From positions 1,612,001-1,676,000 of the forward strand of contig NZ_CP017560.1 of assembly GCF_001753205.1 (NCBI RefSeq): DNA of 64,000 bases, read 5' to 3'. Positions 25,328-34,281 of the stretch are shown here, piece by piece; the stretch's first letter is position 1; the number at the start of each line of letters is the position of its first letter. This DNA comes from Sporosarcina ureilytica. Lineage in GTDB: Bacteria; Bacillota; Bacilli; Bacillales_A; Planococcaceae. Position numbers and translations under genes: made by a program. The notes beneath the pieces were generated by a model. The model saw nothing but the letters and a program-made list of their open reading frames with translations, was not told the origin of the DNA and searched no databases.

Positions 25328-25447
25328 ATGAATAACAAAAAAGCAATTATTGTAGTTAGTAGAGGCCAGGACAGTACGACGTGCTTGTCACGTGAACATG
25401 GTCTTGTAGAGAATGCGTCTAGAAAAAAAGGGGCTGAAGTAGAATGA
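25328..25447 (+). pseudogene. queC: queC reduced to 39 codons by an in-frame internal deletion
   Basis: ATG 25328 (GAGAGGGAGA upstream) reads MNNKKAIIVVSRGQDSTTCL, the N-terminal ATP-pyrophosphatase loop of QueC, with SGG changed to SRG. The frame then jumps to REHGLVENASRKKGAEVE, which resembles the extreme C-terminus of QueC, and stops at TGA 25447, overlapping the queD start (ATGA). Some 180 residues of a normal protein of about 220, including the zinc-binding Cys cluster, are gone. It cannot make preQ0, but the short frame keeps ribosomes coupled to queD. Confidence 0.85.
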
Positions 25448-25881
25448 TGCAACAAATTTATCCAGTTACCCCACATGCCTATGCCTATGAAATCAATAAA
25501 GATTTCCATTTTGCAGCGGCTCATTATGTTCCAAGCACGGATGCAGGTAAATGTCAGCATATCCATGGACACACGTATTTTGCTAACATCACAATCGTTG
25601 GCGATATGCTTGATCACTCAGGGTTTCTTGTGAACTTTAAAACAATAAAGGATTTGGTTCACCGTCGTTTTGATCATCGCGTGTTGAATAAAGATGCAGC
25701 ATTTTCCGATGAGGATCCTTCCTGTTTTCCAACTTCAGAAGTCATTGCACGGACGATTTATGAAATCGTTCAAGCGCACTTGGATACGCTGGACAATCAA
25801 CCGAAATGTGTCCAAGTATTTTTAAGGGAGACGCCGACAAGTTACTGTGTTTATCGTCCAAAGGAGGCGTCAGCGCAATGA
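25444..25881 (+). CDS. queD: 6-carboxy-tetrahydropterin synthase
   Basis: Protein of 145 residues; second step of queuosine synthesis, converting dihydroneopterin triphosphate to 6-carboxytetrahydropterin. Zinc ligands H27, H41 and H43 and the catalytic Cys37 are visible in FHFAAAHYVP and GKCQHIHGHTYF; the second-shell DH(R)VLN and EVIARTIYE follow. The ATG overlaps the queC-remnant stop and its own stop overlaps the queE ATG, so the three frames are translationally coupled. The preQ1 riboswitch controls it. Confidence 0.93.
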   Translation: MMQQIYPVTPHAYAYEINKDFHFAAAHYVPSTDAGKCQHIHGHTYFANITIVGDMLDHSGFLVNFKTIKDLVHRRFDHRVLNKDAAFSDEDPSCFPTSEVIARTIYEIVQAHLDTLDNQPKCVQVFLRETPTSYCVYRPKEASAQ

Positions 25882-26600
25882 CAATTCCTGTACTTGAAAT
25901 ATTTGGTCCGACCATCCAAGGGGAAGGGATGGTCATTGGGCAAAAAACTATGTTCGTCCGGACGGCAGGTTGTGATTATTCCTGTTCATGGTGTGATTCC
26001 AAATTTACATGGGACGGATCGGAAAAAAATAATATTAGAAAAATGAATGCGAAGGAAATCTTGGATGCATTAATAGAAGAAGGCGGCGACCGATTTGGTC
26101 ATGTCACCATCTCAGGGGGAAATCCAGGATTACTTCCGCAATTAAATAATTTAGTCGACTTGTTGCATTTGCACGGGGTAAAAGTCGCACTGGAAACACA
26201 AGGAAGCAAGTGGCAGTCGTGGTTTACAAAAATCAATGAGCTCACTCTTTCTCCAAAGCCGCCAAGTTCTGGAATGCAAACAGATTTTTCCGTGCTTGAT
26301 AAAATCATTGAATCATTGAGTATTGAGCAAAAAGGGACATTCAGTTTGAAAATTGTTGTTTTTGATGATGCAGATTTAGGCTATGCAAGGAAGGTGCACC
26401 AAAGATATCCTACGGTAGAGTTATTTATTCAGGTCGGAAATGATGACCTTGAAAAAGCAAATGAAGCGGAGTTACTGGCTCATTTACTAGAAAGGTATGA
26501 GCAGTTAATTGACCAAGTAATGGCTGATAAGGAATTAAAGCATGTGCGCGTCCTGCCACAGCTGCATACGTATTTGTGGGGGAATAAACGAGGCGTCTAG
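25878..26600 (+). CDS. queE: 7-carboxy-7-deazaguanine synthase (radical SAM)
   Basis: Radical SAM enzyme of 240 residues that contracts the pterin ring to 7-carboxy-7-deazaguanine. ATG 25878 overlaps the queD stop (ATGA); a longer in-frame start further back would lie inside queD. The cluster motif C32-x3-C36-x2-C39 sits in TAGCDYSCSWCDSKF, preceded by the substrate loop FGPTIQGEG. Later parts are GHVTISGGNPG and LSPKPPSSGM. QueE makes CDG, normally the substrate of QueC; with queC broken here, another QueC or salvage must supply later steps. Confidence 0.93.
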   Translation: MTIPVLEIFGPTIQGEGMVIGQKTMFVRTAGCDYSCSWCDSKFTWDGSEKNNIRKMNAKEILDALIEEGGDRFGHVTISGGNPGLLPQLNNLVDLLHLHGVKVALETQGSKWQSWFTKINELTLSPKPPSSGMQTDFSVLDKIIESLSIEQKGTFSLKIVVFDDADLGYARKVHQRYPTVELFIQVGNDDLEKANEAELLAHLLERYEQLIDQVMADKELKHVRVLPQLHTYLWGNKRGV

Positions 26601-26679
26601 ATGCTTTCATGATGTGGGTCTGTGCGAGAAATTCACTCAATGAAAAAATCATACTAATCGGCGCAAAACTGGAATAATG

Positions 26680-26718
26680 AACTGGCCCCAATCTTGGATT
26701 GTTGGGCTAGTTTATTTT
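26680..26718 (+). terminator. Terminator of the que operon
   Basis: AACTGGCCC pairs with GGGCTAGTT around a loop containing CAATCTTGGATTGTT, followed by TATTTT. Confidence 0.75.
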
Positions 26719-26735
26719 AAAAGGGGGAGTATAAT

Positions 26736-27206
26736 TTGGAAATCGTATATTTTGCAGGTGGATGTTTATGGGGCGTACAGGCTTTTATCAAAACTTTACC
26801 TGGCGTTATGCATACAGAGGCGGGAAGAGCCAATGGAACAAGTCAGACCCTTAAGGGTGATTTTGATGGGTATGCGGAATGTGTAAAAACAGAATTCGAT
26901 CCGTCGGTTGTCACAATCAGGGAATTAATGGGTTATTTTTTTGAAATCATTGATCCCTACAGTCTGAATAAACAAGGTCAGGATGTTGGCTTGAAATATA
27001 GAACAGGCGTATATAGTGAAAATCCGGAACACTTAAAAGAAGCACAGGCATTTATTAATAAGAGAATGAATTATGACCTGATCGTTGTTGAAGTATTACC
27101 TCTTACAAACTATGTGAGAAGTGCAGAAGAACATCAAGATCGATTATCTAGATTTCCAAGTGATTATTGTCATATTCCAGTAGAACTATTAAGTAAATAT
27201 AAGTAA
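26736..27206 (+). CDS. msrA: Peptide methionine sulfoxide reductase A
   Basis: MsrA of 156 residues, which reduces the S-epimer of methionine sulfoxide. TTG 26736 follows AAAGGGGGA. The active-site motif is GGCLWG (catalytic C10) where GCFWG is usual, a Phe-to-Leu change in the substrate pocket. Other family marks: GVMHTEAGRANG, DGYAECVKTEFDP, FFEIIDPYSLNKQGQDVGLK, YRTGVY and AEEHQDRLSRFPSDYCHI. C-terminal Cys (DYC) could serve as resolving residue. The gene stands alone between terminators. Confidence 0.88.
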   Translation: MEIVYFAGGCLWGVQAFIKTLPGVMHTEAGRANGTSQTLKGDFDGYAECVKTEFDPSVVTIRELMGYFFEIIDPYSLNKQGQDVGLKYRTGVYSENPEHLKEAQAFINKRMNYDLIVVEVLPLTNYVRSAEEHQDRLSRFPSDYCHIPVELLSKYK

Positions 27207-27294
27207 GGAAGAATAATGGTTTTTGGGCTCTTTTATTTTCGGAAATATTTTACTACTGTAATAACAATTATATATTTGGAGAGGGGGAATGCAT

Positions 27295-27654
27295 ATGAGA
27301 TATTTAATATTATTAACGCCATCAAAAAATTGGATAGACGGTATTATTTTGCATAATCAACCTTTTATGCCCGAACATGCAGTGTACGTACAAAATGAAT
27401 ACAACAACGGGAATATTGTTCTAGCCGGTCCATTTGGGAGTTCAACCGGAGGCGCTATCGTGATTGATGCAGATAATGAGGAATACGTTATAAAATTTGC
27501 TGAAAATGACCCGGCAGTTAAAAACAGTGTTTTCAGTTATGAAATTAAGCAGTGGGATTATAAAATGAGTAATTTAGAAAATATAAACCCAAATTTCGGC
27601 CAGGAATACATTGAGTACAAGCATAAGGTTCAAAAACAATTGGGTATTATATAA
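27295..27654 (+). CDS. YCII-domain protein
   Basis: Protein of 119 residues in the YciI-like dimeric ferredoxin-fold family. ATG 27295 is preferred over the ATG 6 bp earlier because GAGAGGGGG is then at proper distance. The core reads MRYLILLTPSKNWIDG, MPEHAVYVQNEYNNGNIVLA, GPFGSSTGGAIVIDADNEE and FAENDPAVKNSVFSYEIKQW, with the His-Asp pair (PEH; END) used by the family. About 25 extra residues follow at the C-terminus. Biological role unknown. Confidence 0.8.
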   Translation: MRYLILLTPSKNWIDGIILHNQPFMPEHAVYVQNEYNNGNIVLAGPFGSSTGGAIVIDADNEEYVIKFAENDPAVKNSVFSYEIKQWDYKMSNLENINPNFGQEYIEYKHKVQKQLGII

Positions 27655-27814
27655 GCGTTCATCAAACAACCGATACAAGCTTGCGTGTGAGTGCATGACG
27701 AATAATAACCCCCAATCTATGAATACAGCTTATGAACAACTATTATGATAAAGTCTAAAGAGGTACCGTGTAAAAGAATATTTCGAGAGTTCGTGATATT
27801 GAGGGGGTTATCTA

Positions 27815-28876
27815 ATGAAAAAATGGGATATCGCAGTCATTCCTGGCGATGGCATTGGCATTGAAGTGACACCGGAAGCAATTCGAGTATTAGATACGAT
27901 TGCAGACATACACGGGGGGATTTCTTTTCAATATAAGGAATATCCGTGGAGTTGTCAGTATTATTTAGAACATGGCGTCATGATGCCGGAGGATGGGTTA
28001 CAGCAATTAGAACAGAGTGATGCGGTATTTTTAGGAGCGGTTGGAGATCCGAAGCTTGTACCGGATCATGTATCGCTTTGGGGATTGCTCGTTAATATTC
28101 GTAGAGGCTTTGAACAAGTGATTAATGTGCGTCCGGCGAAACAAATGAGTGGCATCGATTCACCACTTGTGGATCCAAAGGGATTTGATTTTACAGTCGT
28201 TCGTGAAAACAGTGAGGGCGAATATAGTGAAGTGGGCGGGCGCATTCATTCTGGTGAAGATGAAACGGTCATTCAAAGTGCGATCTTCACAAGAAGAGGG
28301 GTGACTCGTACGATGGATTACGCCTTCGAGTTGGCTAAAACGAGGAGGGGGCATGTAACAAGCGCAACAAAGTCGAATGGTCTTGTTCATTCAATGCCAT
28401 TTTGGGACGAAGTGTTTCAGGATATCTCGAAAAATTATAACAGTATAGAGACGCAATCCATACATATTGATGCGTTAAGTGCTTATCTTGTTTCAAAGCC
28501 GCATGCATTTGATGTAATCGTTGCAAGTAATTTATTCGGGGATATTTTAACTGATATTGGTGCGGCAATTATGGGAAGTATTGGAATTGCACCAGCCGCA
28601 AATATTAATTTGAATGGTAAATATCCATCCATGTTTGAACCTGTACATGGCTCCGCACCAGATATTGTTGGGAAAGGAATAGCCAATCCAATTGGACAAA
28701 TTTGGACGGCTAAAATGATGCTGGATCATTTAGGAGAGCAGGAGATGGGGACGCTTTTGTTGGATTCGATTGAAGAAGTGATTGAAAAAGGCATTAAAAC
28801 ACCGGATATTGGTGGTACTTCGTCAACGACAGAGGTGACGGATCATATTCTAAACACTTTAACATTAAGGGCATAA
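27815..28876 (+). CDS. D-malate/tartrate dehydrogenase (decarboxylating)
   Basis: NAD-dependent beta-hydroxyacid oxidative decarboxylase, 353 residues, of the isopropylmalate/isocitrate dehydrogenase family and the TtuC/DmlA branch. Visible: IPGDGIGIEVTPEAIRVLD, VSLWGLLVNIRRGFEQVINV (R-x9-R substrate binding), TVVRENSEGEYSEVGGRIH (branch-specific), the Lys in TSATKSNGL, the metal Asp in IVASNLFGDILTDIGAA, and FEPVHGSAPDIVGKGIANP. ATG 27815 follows GAGGGGG. It converts D-malate to pyruvate and CO2, or handles tartrate. It is followed by repeat copy C acting as terminator. Confidence 0.88.
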   Translation: MKKWDIAVIPGDGIGIEVTPEAIRVLDTIADIHGGISFQYKEYPWSCQYYLEHGVMMPEDGLQQLEQSDAVFLGAVGDPKLVPDHVSLWGLLVNIRRGFEQVINVRPAKQMSGIDSPLVDPKGFDFTVVRENSEGEYSEVGGRIHSGEDETVIQSAIFTRRGVTRTMDYAFELAKTRRGHVTSATKSNGLVHSMPFWDEVFQDISKNYNSIETQSIHIDALSAYLVSKPHAFDVIVASNLFGDILTDIGAAIMGSIGIAPAANINLNGKYPSMFEPVHGSAPDIVGKGIANPIGQIWTAKMMLDHLGEQEMGTLLLDSIEEVIEKGIKTPDIGGTSSTTEVTDHILNTLTLRA

Positions 28877-28883
28877 AAGTTAA

Positions 28884-28931
28884 GTTACCAGGTTCTAACA
28901 CATTTTCGAATTAGAACCCGGTATCTTTTTT
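28884..28931. repeat. Dispersed palindromic repeat, copy C (probable terminator)
   Basis: GTTACCAGGTTCTAACACAT and ATTAGAACCCGGTATC form an 8-13 bp stem around a TTTTCGA loop, followed by TTTTTT. Directly after the D-malate dehydrogenase gene; reads as terminator on the plus strand. Confidence 0.8.
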
Positions 28932-28962
28932 ATTCGGAAGCCTAGATAGGCATCTGTCTGAA

Positions 28963-29658
28963 TCAATGATTCTTAATGACAACTTGCTCCACATTTAAAT
29001 TTTTTCTTACTTTGGCGTTATGATAAATGATGTCTGAAATATCGTCTGGATCCATTAATCCTGCTGTTTGAGACTCATCGAAAATGCCGTCCCAGAATTC
29101 AGTTTTCATGCCGCCCATATATGCGCCGAATATATGAACGTCTGTTTCTTTTAGCTCGACTACTAAGCTTTCATGGAACCCGCGCATGCCAAACTTACTT
29201 GCACAGTATACGGACTCCGTCATTTTTCCTTCTAAACCAGCTGTGGAGACGATGTTTAAAATGCTTCCAGAATTTCTATCTTTCATATCTGACAGGATTT
29301 CTTGCGTACAGAAAATCGTGCCTTTTAAATTGGTATCAATCATTTGATGGACCGCTTCTTCCGATAAATTCTCCGCTAGATCAAACACGCCAACCCCAGC
29401 ATTATTCACAAGTACATCTACTACACCTAATTCTTCTTTAATCTTAGTAAATACTTGAGATACTTCTCGTTTAGATGATACGTCTACTGGGAAGATTGAA
29501 TAGTCCTCGTTCGGTAAAGCTTTTGCAGTACGCGCTAATTTATCTTCAGTTCTGCCGAGTAAGCAAACGTGATATCCATCTTTCGCATATTTTTTCGCAA
29601 GCGATGCGCCTAATCCGCTTCCAGCCCCGGTAATTACACATATTTTTTTAGCCAACAC
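28963..29658 (-). CDS. Short-chain dehydrogenase
   Basis: SDR of 231 residues. GTG at 29658 is chosen because AAGGAA lies 7 bp upstream. Motifs: ITGAGSGLGASLA cofactor loop, NNAGVGVFD, catalytic Ser in NIVSTAGL and Y-x3-K in SVYCASKFGMRGF. The residues after strand 2 (LLGRTEDKL) with an Arg suggest NADPH preference. The C-terminus is of the DltE/YqjQ-like kind, with MGGMKTEFWD in place of the PGxxxT loop. Substrate unknown; convergent with the malate dehydrogenase gene. Confidence 0.85.
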   Translation of the reverse strand: MLAKKICVITGAGSGLGASLAKKYAKDGYHVCLLGRTEDKLARTAKALPNEDYSIFPVDVSSKREVSQVFTKIKEELGVVDVLVNNAGVGVFDLAENLSEEAVHQMIDTNLKGTIFCTQEILSDMKDRNSGSILNIVSTAGLEGKMTESVYCASKFGMRGFHESLVVELKETDVHIFGAYMGGMKTEFWDGIFDESQTAGLMDPDDISDIIYHNAKVRKNLNVEQVVIKNH

Positions 29659-29831
29659 TCAATCGTTCCTTTCTGCTTAAATCATGATGTGAATACTTAA
29701 TAATAGTATAGCTAATTGGGTATTGAAGCAATCATGAGTGAGGTTTGTTAGGAAAAATTCAGAGTGAATGAGCAGGTGTAATAGGGAAAACCATGCCGAA
29801 TTCCACGGCATGGTGTATTTTTCAATAACTT

Positions 29832-31592
29832 TTATTTGTTTTTTCCGTTCCCATGTTTCCAAAATCCAATGGCTGAACCTTCACGGCTGGAATCAGCTGC
29901 TCCGTAATAAAGCCCCGTATCTGGATCTACCATAATTGCCTGCACGTTTCCAATTTCACCCGGCGCAGCATTCCATCTGTGTCCCATTTGAGTTAATTGT
30001 TCGCGTACTGTTTCCGGAATCCCTTGCTCCCAGCGAATATTTGGATACTGGTTGCTGTAAATTCTCGGTTCCTCAATGGCTGCTTTCAAGTCCATTTCAT
30101 AATCTACTACATTCAAAATTGTTTGTAAGACAGATGTGATAATGGTTGGTCCACCAGGCGAGCCGACTGATAAATATGGCTTGCCATCTTTCAGCAGCAT
30201 CGTTGGTGACATACTGCTAAGCGGGCGTTTGTTTGGCTGTACTTCGTTTGAACCGCCAGGCACCGCATCGAAGTCCGTCAACTCATTATTCAGCATGATG
30301 CCGTATTCAGGTACCATAATTCCTGTACCGAAAAGTTGTTCAATTGTTGTTGTAAATGTAACGAAATTTCCCCATTTGTCAGCGACCGCAAAGTGGGTGG
30401 TTTGGCCAATCGCTTTTTCATCATTCTGTTCTACGTAAGAAGATGTCCGGCCTTCCTCATATTTCCAAGGATTTCCCGGTTGTACATTAGGGTTAGCTTG
30501 ATCCAAGCTAATTAAGCTGCTTCTCTCAGCAATATAATCCGGATGCAATAAACCTTTAGTTGGCACATCGATAAATTCAGGGTCGCCCATATATGCGCCT
30601 CTGTCCGCATATGCAAGATGCATTGCTTCAGCTAAAAGATGATATTTTTCGGCCGAACGGATTCCATACTGGCTAAGATCAAACGGCTCCAACAACTTCA
30701 ATATTTGTAAAACTGTCAGACCGCCAGAACTCGGAGGCGGCATTGAAGCAACCTCGTATCCTTTATACTCAGCGTAAAGCGGCTCATCAATTGTTAGTTC
30801 ATAATTTTTTAAGTCATCTACCGTCATGCTTCCGCCAAATTCTTGTACAGTACCGGCAATCGCTGCGCCAATTTCTCCGTTATAAAAAACATCCAGCCCA
30901 TGCTTTTGAATTAACTTGTAAGTTTTCGCCAGATCTTTTTGGACGAGAATGTCTCCTTCTTTCAAAGGCTGTCCATCCGGTAAAAATACGTCCTTGGCAG
31001 CAGATTTTGCGAGCTTGTCCTTGTTATCTTTAATTGACTTTGCCAATGGCCAGTTAACTTTGACACCTTTGTCTGCAAGCTTAATGGAAGGTTGAATTAA
31101 CTGGTGAAATTTTTGCGTTCCCCATTTTTCATGCGCTTCATACAATCCCGCCAATGTCCCAGGAATCCCAACAGCGTTACCGTGGATATGGCGTTCTGCA
31201 AATGGAATTGGACTTCCGTTTTCGTTTAGGAACATGTCAGGTGTCGCCCCTGCTGGTGCACGTTCACGACTATTAATAATTGAAACGTCCTGCGTCTTCG
31301 CGTCATATACCATCATGAAACCGCCGCCGCCAATTCCTGACATCTCCGGCTCTGCTACATTCAGCGCAAACTGAATCGCAATCGCGGCATCTACCGCATT
31401 TCCTCCGTTCTGTAGAACTTTAGCTCCGATTTTTGATGCTTCTGGATGTGCTGTAACGACCATCCCATCTTTTCCAACAGCACTCTCATGCGATGCATCG
31501 AAATTGTTTGCGCTTGCAAGTGATTGCGGATAAATCGGCACAAGCATGAGGGCAAGCAACAGTGATAAAAATGAAAAGCCCAACTTTCTCAA
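29832..31592 (-). CDS. ggt: Gamma-glutamyltransferase (secreted)
   Basis: Ntn-hydrolase of 586 residues that transfers or hydrolyses the gamma-glutamyl group of glutathione or poly-gamma-glutamate. It begins with a Sec signal peptide (MRKLGFSFLSLLLALMLVP, cleavage near SLASA-NN). The autocatalytic cleavage site and nucleophile is T398 in GQTTHFAVADKWGNFV. Other substrate contacts are NSRERAPAGATPDMF (Arg that binds the Glu carboxylate), FGTGIMVPEYGIMLNNELTDF, PLSSMSPTMLL and VGSPGGPTI. ATG 31592 follows AAAGGAGG. It stands alone; a terminator-like stem lies at 29790-29830. Confidence 0.93.
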   Translation of the reverse strand: MRKLGFSFLSLLLALMLVPIYPQSLASANNFDASHESAVGKDGMVVTAHPEASKIGAKVLQNGGNAVDAAIAIQFALNVAEPEMSGIGGGGFMMVYDAKTQDVSIINSRERAPAGATPDMFLNENGSPIPFAERHIHGNAVGIPGTLAGLYEAHEKWGTQKFHQLIQPSIKLADKGVKVNWPLAKSIKDNKDKLAKSAAKDVFLPDGQPLKEGDILVQKDLAKTYKLIQKHGLDVFYNGEIGAAIAGTVQEFGGSMTVDDLKNYELTIDEPLYAEYKGYEVASMPPPSSGGLTVLQILKLLEPFDLSQYGIRSAEKYHLLAEAMHLAYADRGAYMGDPEFIDVPTKGLLHPDYIAERSSLISLDQANPNVQPGNPWKYEEGRTSSYVEQNDEKAIGQTTHFAVADKWGNFVTFTTTIEQLFGTGIMVPEYGIMLNNELTDFDAVPGGSNEVQPNKRPLSSMSPTMLLKDGKPYLSVGSPGGPTIITSVLQTILNVVDYEMDLKAAIEEPRIYSNQYPNIRWEQGIPETVREQLTQMGHRWNAAPGEIGNVQAIMVDPDTGLYYGAADSSREGSAIGFWKHGNGKNK

Positions 31593-31794
31593 TTGTAACT
31601 CCTCCTTTTTGTTAGTTCTTCTTAATTTTACAAAAACTTCAGAATAATGACATGAGGAGAAAAGGATAGGAGAAATGCATGAGAGGGGAGGGGGGATTTA
31701 TGAAATAGTCATAAGGATTTACCAAGAAATGGACGGTTTATACGAGGAATTTAGAGAATAGACCTAAGATTAGCCAAACATGATTATCTCTATC

Positions 31795-31847
31795 GTTACC
31801 AGGTTCTAATACAATTCCAAAGTGTGTTAGAACCTGAGATTTTATTA
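31795..31847. repeat. Dispersed palindromic repeat, copy D
   Basis: GTTACCAGGTTCTAATACAA then, after TTCCAAAG, TGTGTTAGAACCTGAGAT. The arms AGGTTCTAA-ACA and TGT-TTAGAACCT pair. It lies between ggt and the 3' end of the LysR-type gene and could stop minus-strand transcription from lysR. Confidence 0.8.
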
Positions 31848-31871
31848 AATAAAGTCGTTATTAGCAGTCGG

Positions 31872-32816
31872 TTAATGTGTTTTCTTTCGATACTTATCAT
31901 TATCTTTTTCAACATAATAATGAATAATCCGCTCCAGCTCTTCTAAATATAGCTTTGCCATCCGGCTAATCCGCGTATTTCTATGGACAATCCAGCCGAC
32001 AGAAATCTCCTCTTTTTCATCAAGCGGAACCGATACAATATCAGAACCATTTAAATCCTCACTTAAAATTCCTGTTGAAATCGTGTAGCCGTTTAGCCCA
32101 ATTAATAAGTTGAATAGCGTGGCACGGTCACTAACTTGGATACTTTTCTTACTTGGAATCGTACTAAAAATTTCTTCGGAATAATAAAACGAATTATACT
32201 CCCCTTGTTCAAAAGTTAAGCGAGGATATTCCTCTAAATCTTCTAATGTAACGGATGACCTGCTAGCAAGCGGATTTTGCGAACTAATAAAAATATGTGG
32301 TGATGCTTTAAATAGCAAATTAAATTCCAATCCCTCCTCCTTTAACAGCTGCATCATTACTTTTTCATTAAATAAACTCATATATAAAATCCCGACTTCA
32401 CTTCGAAGAGTTTTTACATCTTCAATAATTTCATAGGTTTTTGTCTCCCTCATCGTAAATTGATATTTGTCGGAACCATGCTTTTTAATCATTTCTACAA
32501 AAGCATTAACGGCGAAGGCATAATGCTGGGTAGAAATAGACAATAACTGGGGGGATGGAGCTGCATCAAAATAGCGATGCTCCAGCAATTCAACCTGTTC
32601 TACGACTTGACGGGCATATCCTAGAAATTCTGCACCGTCTGAGGTTAGGGTAATCCCTGCGGATGAGCGCGTAAACATCGTTATTCCTAATTCCTCTTCC
32701 ATGTTTTTAATCGCTTTTGATAGACTGGGCTGCGAAATATGGAGTCTACGAGCTGCTTCATTCATAGAACCACACATCGAAATTTCAATGGCATATTTTA
32801 AGTGTTGTAGATTCAT
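31872..32816 (-). CDS. LysR-family transcriptional regulator
   Basis: LTTR of 314 residues. ATG 32816 is selected: GTGAGGG lies 8 bp upstream and the protein then begins MNLQHLKYAIEISMCGSMNE, the classic LysR start. The helix-turn-helix is AARRLHISQPSLSKAIKNME, followed by LGITMFTRSSAGITLTSDG and a periplasmic-binding-like effector domain from about residue 90. It is divergent from the MetE-like gene, with a 190-bp gap that contains a TATAAC-N5-GTTATA palindrome, so it most likely controls that gene and the adjacent aromatic-acid transporter. Effector unknown. Confidence 0.9.
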   Translation of the reverse strand: MNLQHLKYAIEISMCGSMNEAARRLHISQPSLSKAIKNMEEELGITMFTRSSAGITLTSDGAEFLGYARQVVEQVELLEHRYFDAAPSPQLLSISTQHYAFAVNAFVEMIKKHGSDKYQFTMRETKTYEIIEDVKTLRSEVGILYMSLFNEKVMMQLLKEEGLEFNLLFKASPHIFISSQNPLASRSSVTLEDLEEYPRLTFEQGEYNSFYYSEEIFSTIPSKKSIQVSDRATLFNLLIGLNGYTISTGILSEDLNGSDIVSVPLDEKEEISVGWIVHRNTRISRMAKLYLEELERIIHYYVEKDNDKYRKKTH

Positions 32817-32891
32817 TCGTTTAACCCTCACTTGATTAGATTTTTCATTTTAATTAATTAGATCTTATTATAGGAGAAAATCCACTAAGGT

Positions 32892-32908
32892 TATAACTTT
32901 TGGTTATA
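32892..32908. promoter_or_regulatory. Probable LysR-type operator
   Basis: TATAAC-TTTTG-GTTATA is an inverted repeat of 6-bp arms; it contains the T-N11-A core expected of LTTR sites. It is located about 110 bp before the MetE-like ATG, in the divergent gap with the LysR gene. Confidence 0.5.
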
Positions 32909-33004
32909 TCCAGTGATACCTTTTTTCAGTTACTCTATAGGCACATCCTCATGATATGATTCATTATACATTCAATTTATATAATTTGGAAAAGAGTGAA
33001 TGAC

Positions 33005-34114
33005 ATGACAACAACGAAAGAAACTAGGAAAACTATTTTTCGAGCAGATCAAGTTGGTAGTTTATTACGTACGGATGTAATAAAGGAAGCACGTGTTCAG
33101 AGGACGGCAGGACAAATATCAGCCGAAAAATTACGGGCGATAGAAGATAAAGAAATTGAGAGAATTGTAGCCAAACAAAAAGAGTTAGGTCTCGGAGCGG
33201 TTACAGATGGAGAATTCCGTAGAGCTTGGTGGCATTTTGATTTTCTAGAGAATTTAGTTGGGGTAGAAGGCTATTGGGCCGGAAATGGCATTCAATTCCA
33301 GCAACAGCAAACGAAATCTAGGGCGATTAAAGTGGCGAGTAAGTTAGATTTTGCAGATCATCCAATGCTGGAAGATTTTAAATTTCTTCACCAAGTTGCT
33401 GGTGACCATGTAGCGAAATTTACGATTCCAAGTCCAAGTATGCTTCATTTCCGTGGCGAAATAGATTCAACCATTTATCCAGATGAGGAAGAGTTTTTTC
33501 ATGATTTAGCGAAGACCTATAAAAAAGCAATTAAAGCATTTTATGATGCGGGCTGCCGCTATTTACAGCTGGATGATACGGCTTGGGCCTATCTCTGTTC
33601 GAATGAACAAAAAGAACAGCTTCGAGCTAAGGGGAAGAATCCAGACGATTTAGTTAACCTGTATCTCGATACGATTAACGAAGCTGTATCAGATCGTCCG
33701 GATGATTTAAAAGTAACGATGCATATTTGTCGCGGGAATTTCCGCTCTACGTGGATTTCTTCTGGCGGATATGAGCCAGTTGCAGAAACTTTATTTGGTC
33801 ACTTAAATATTGATGGCTTCTTCCTTGAATACGACAATGACCGTGCAGGTGGATTTGAACCGCTTCGCTTTGTGAATCGGTCAGACCTTAATATCGTATT
33901 AGGTTTGGTCACTTCGAAACATGGTGAATTAGAAAGTAAAGATTTGATTAAAAAACGTATCGAAGAAGCATCGAAATATGTAGATATTTCTCAATTATCC
34001 TTAAGTCCACAATGTGGCTTTGCCTCTACAGAAGAAGGGAACTTGCTAACAGAGGAAGAACAATGGGATAAACTGCGTCATGTTGTGGAAATTTCTCAAG
34101 ATGTATGGAAGTAA
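33005..34114 (+). CDS. MetE C-terminal-domain-like protein (cobalamin-independent methionine synthase family)
   Basis: Protein of 369 residues that covers only the catalytic C-terminal barrel of MetE (YxjG/YxjH-like). ATG 33005 fits the GGAAAAG site better than an upstream GTG. Zinc ligands appear as H-x-C in VTMHICRGNFRSTW, the Glu in FFLEYDNDRAGGFEPL and the Cys in LSLSPQCGFAST; YLQLDDTAWAYL and KFTIPSPSMLHF are conserved. Stand-alone members act as methyltransferases from simple donors or cleave thioethers and epoxide-thiol adducts. Its partners (LysR, aromatic-acid MFS) point to catabolism and not core methionine synthesis, but this is inferred. Confidence 0.82.
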   Translation: MTTTKETRKTIFRADQVGSLLRTDVIKEARVQRTAGQISAEKLRAIEDKEIERIVAKQKELGLGAVTDGEFRRAWWHFDFLENLVGVEGYWAGNGIQFQQQQTKSRAIKVASKLDFADHPMLEDFKFLHQVAGDHVAKFTIPSPSMLHFRGEIDSTIYPDEEEFFHDLAKTYKKAIKAFYDAGCRYLQLDDTAWAYLCSNEQKEQLRAKGKNPDDLVNLYLDTINEAVSDRPDDLKVTMHICRGNFRSTWISSGGYEPVAETLFGHLNIDGFFLEYDNDRAGGFEPLRFVNRSDLNIVLGLVTSKHGELESKDLIKKRIEEASKYVDISQLSLSPQCGFASTEEGNLLTEEEQWDKLRHVVEISQDVWK

Positions 34115-34281
34115 TCGCGTTAAAAGTTTGTTCATTTAAGGACTCATAAGTTTTATATAGGGGAGGAGCGGCTCGTATAACTGTGTTATAGATGTCGTTG
34201 CAACTCTTTAAACAAATTAGCGCTAGTGAATGAACTGATTAATTTTCACAATACTAAAATAAGACTTGTAAGGTGATGAAA

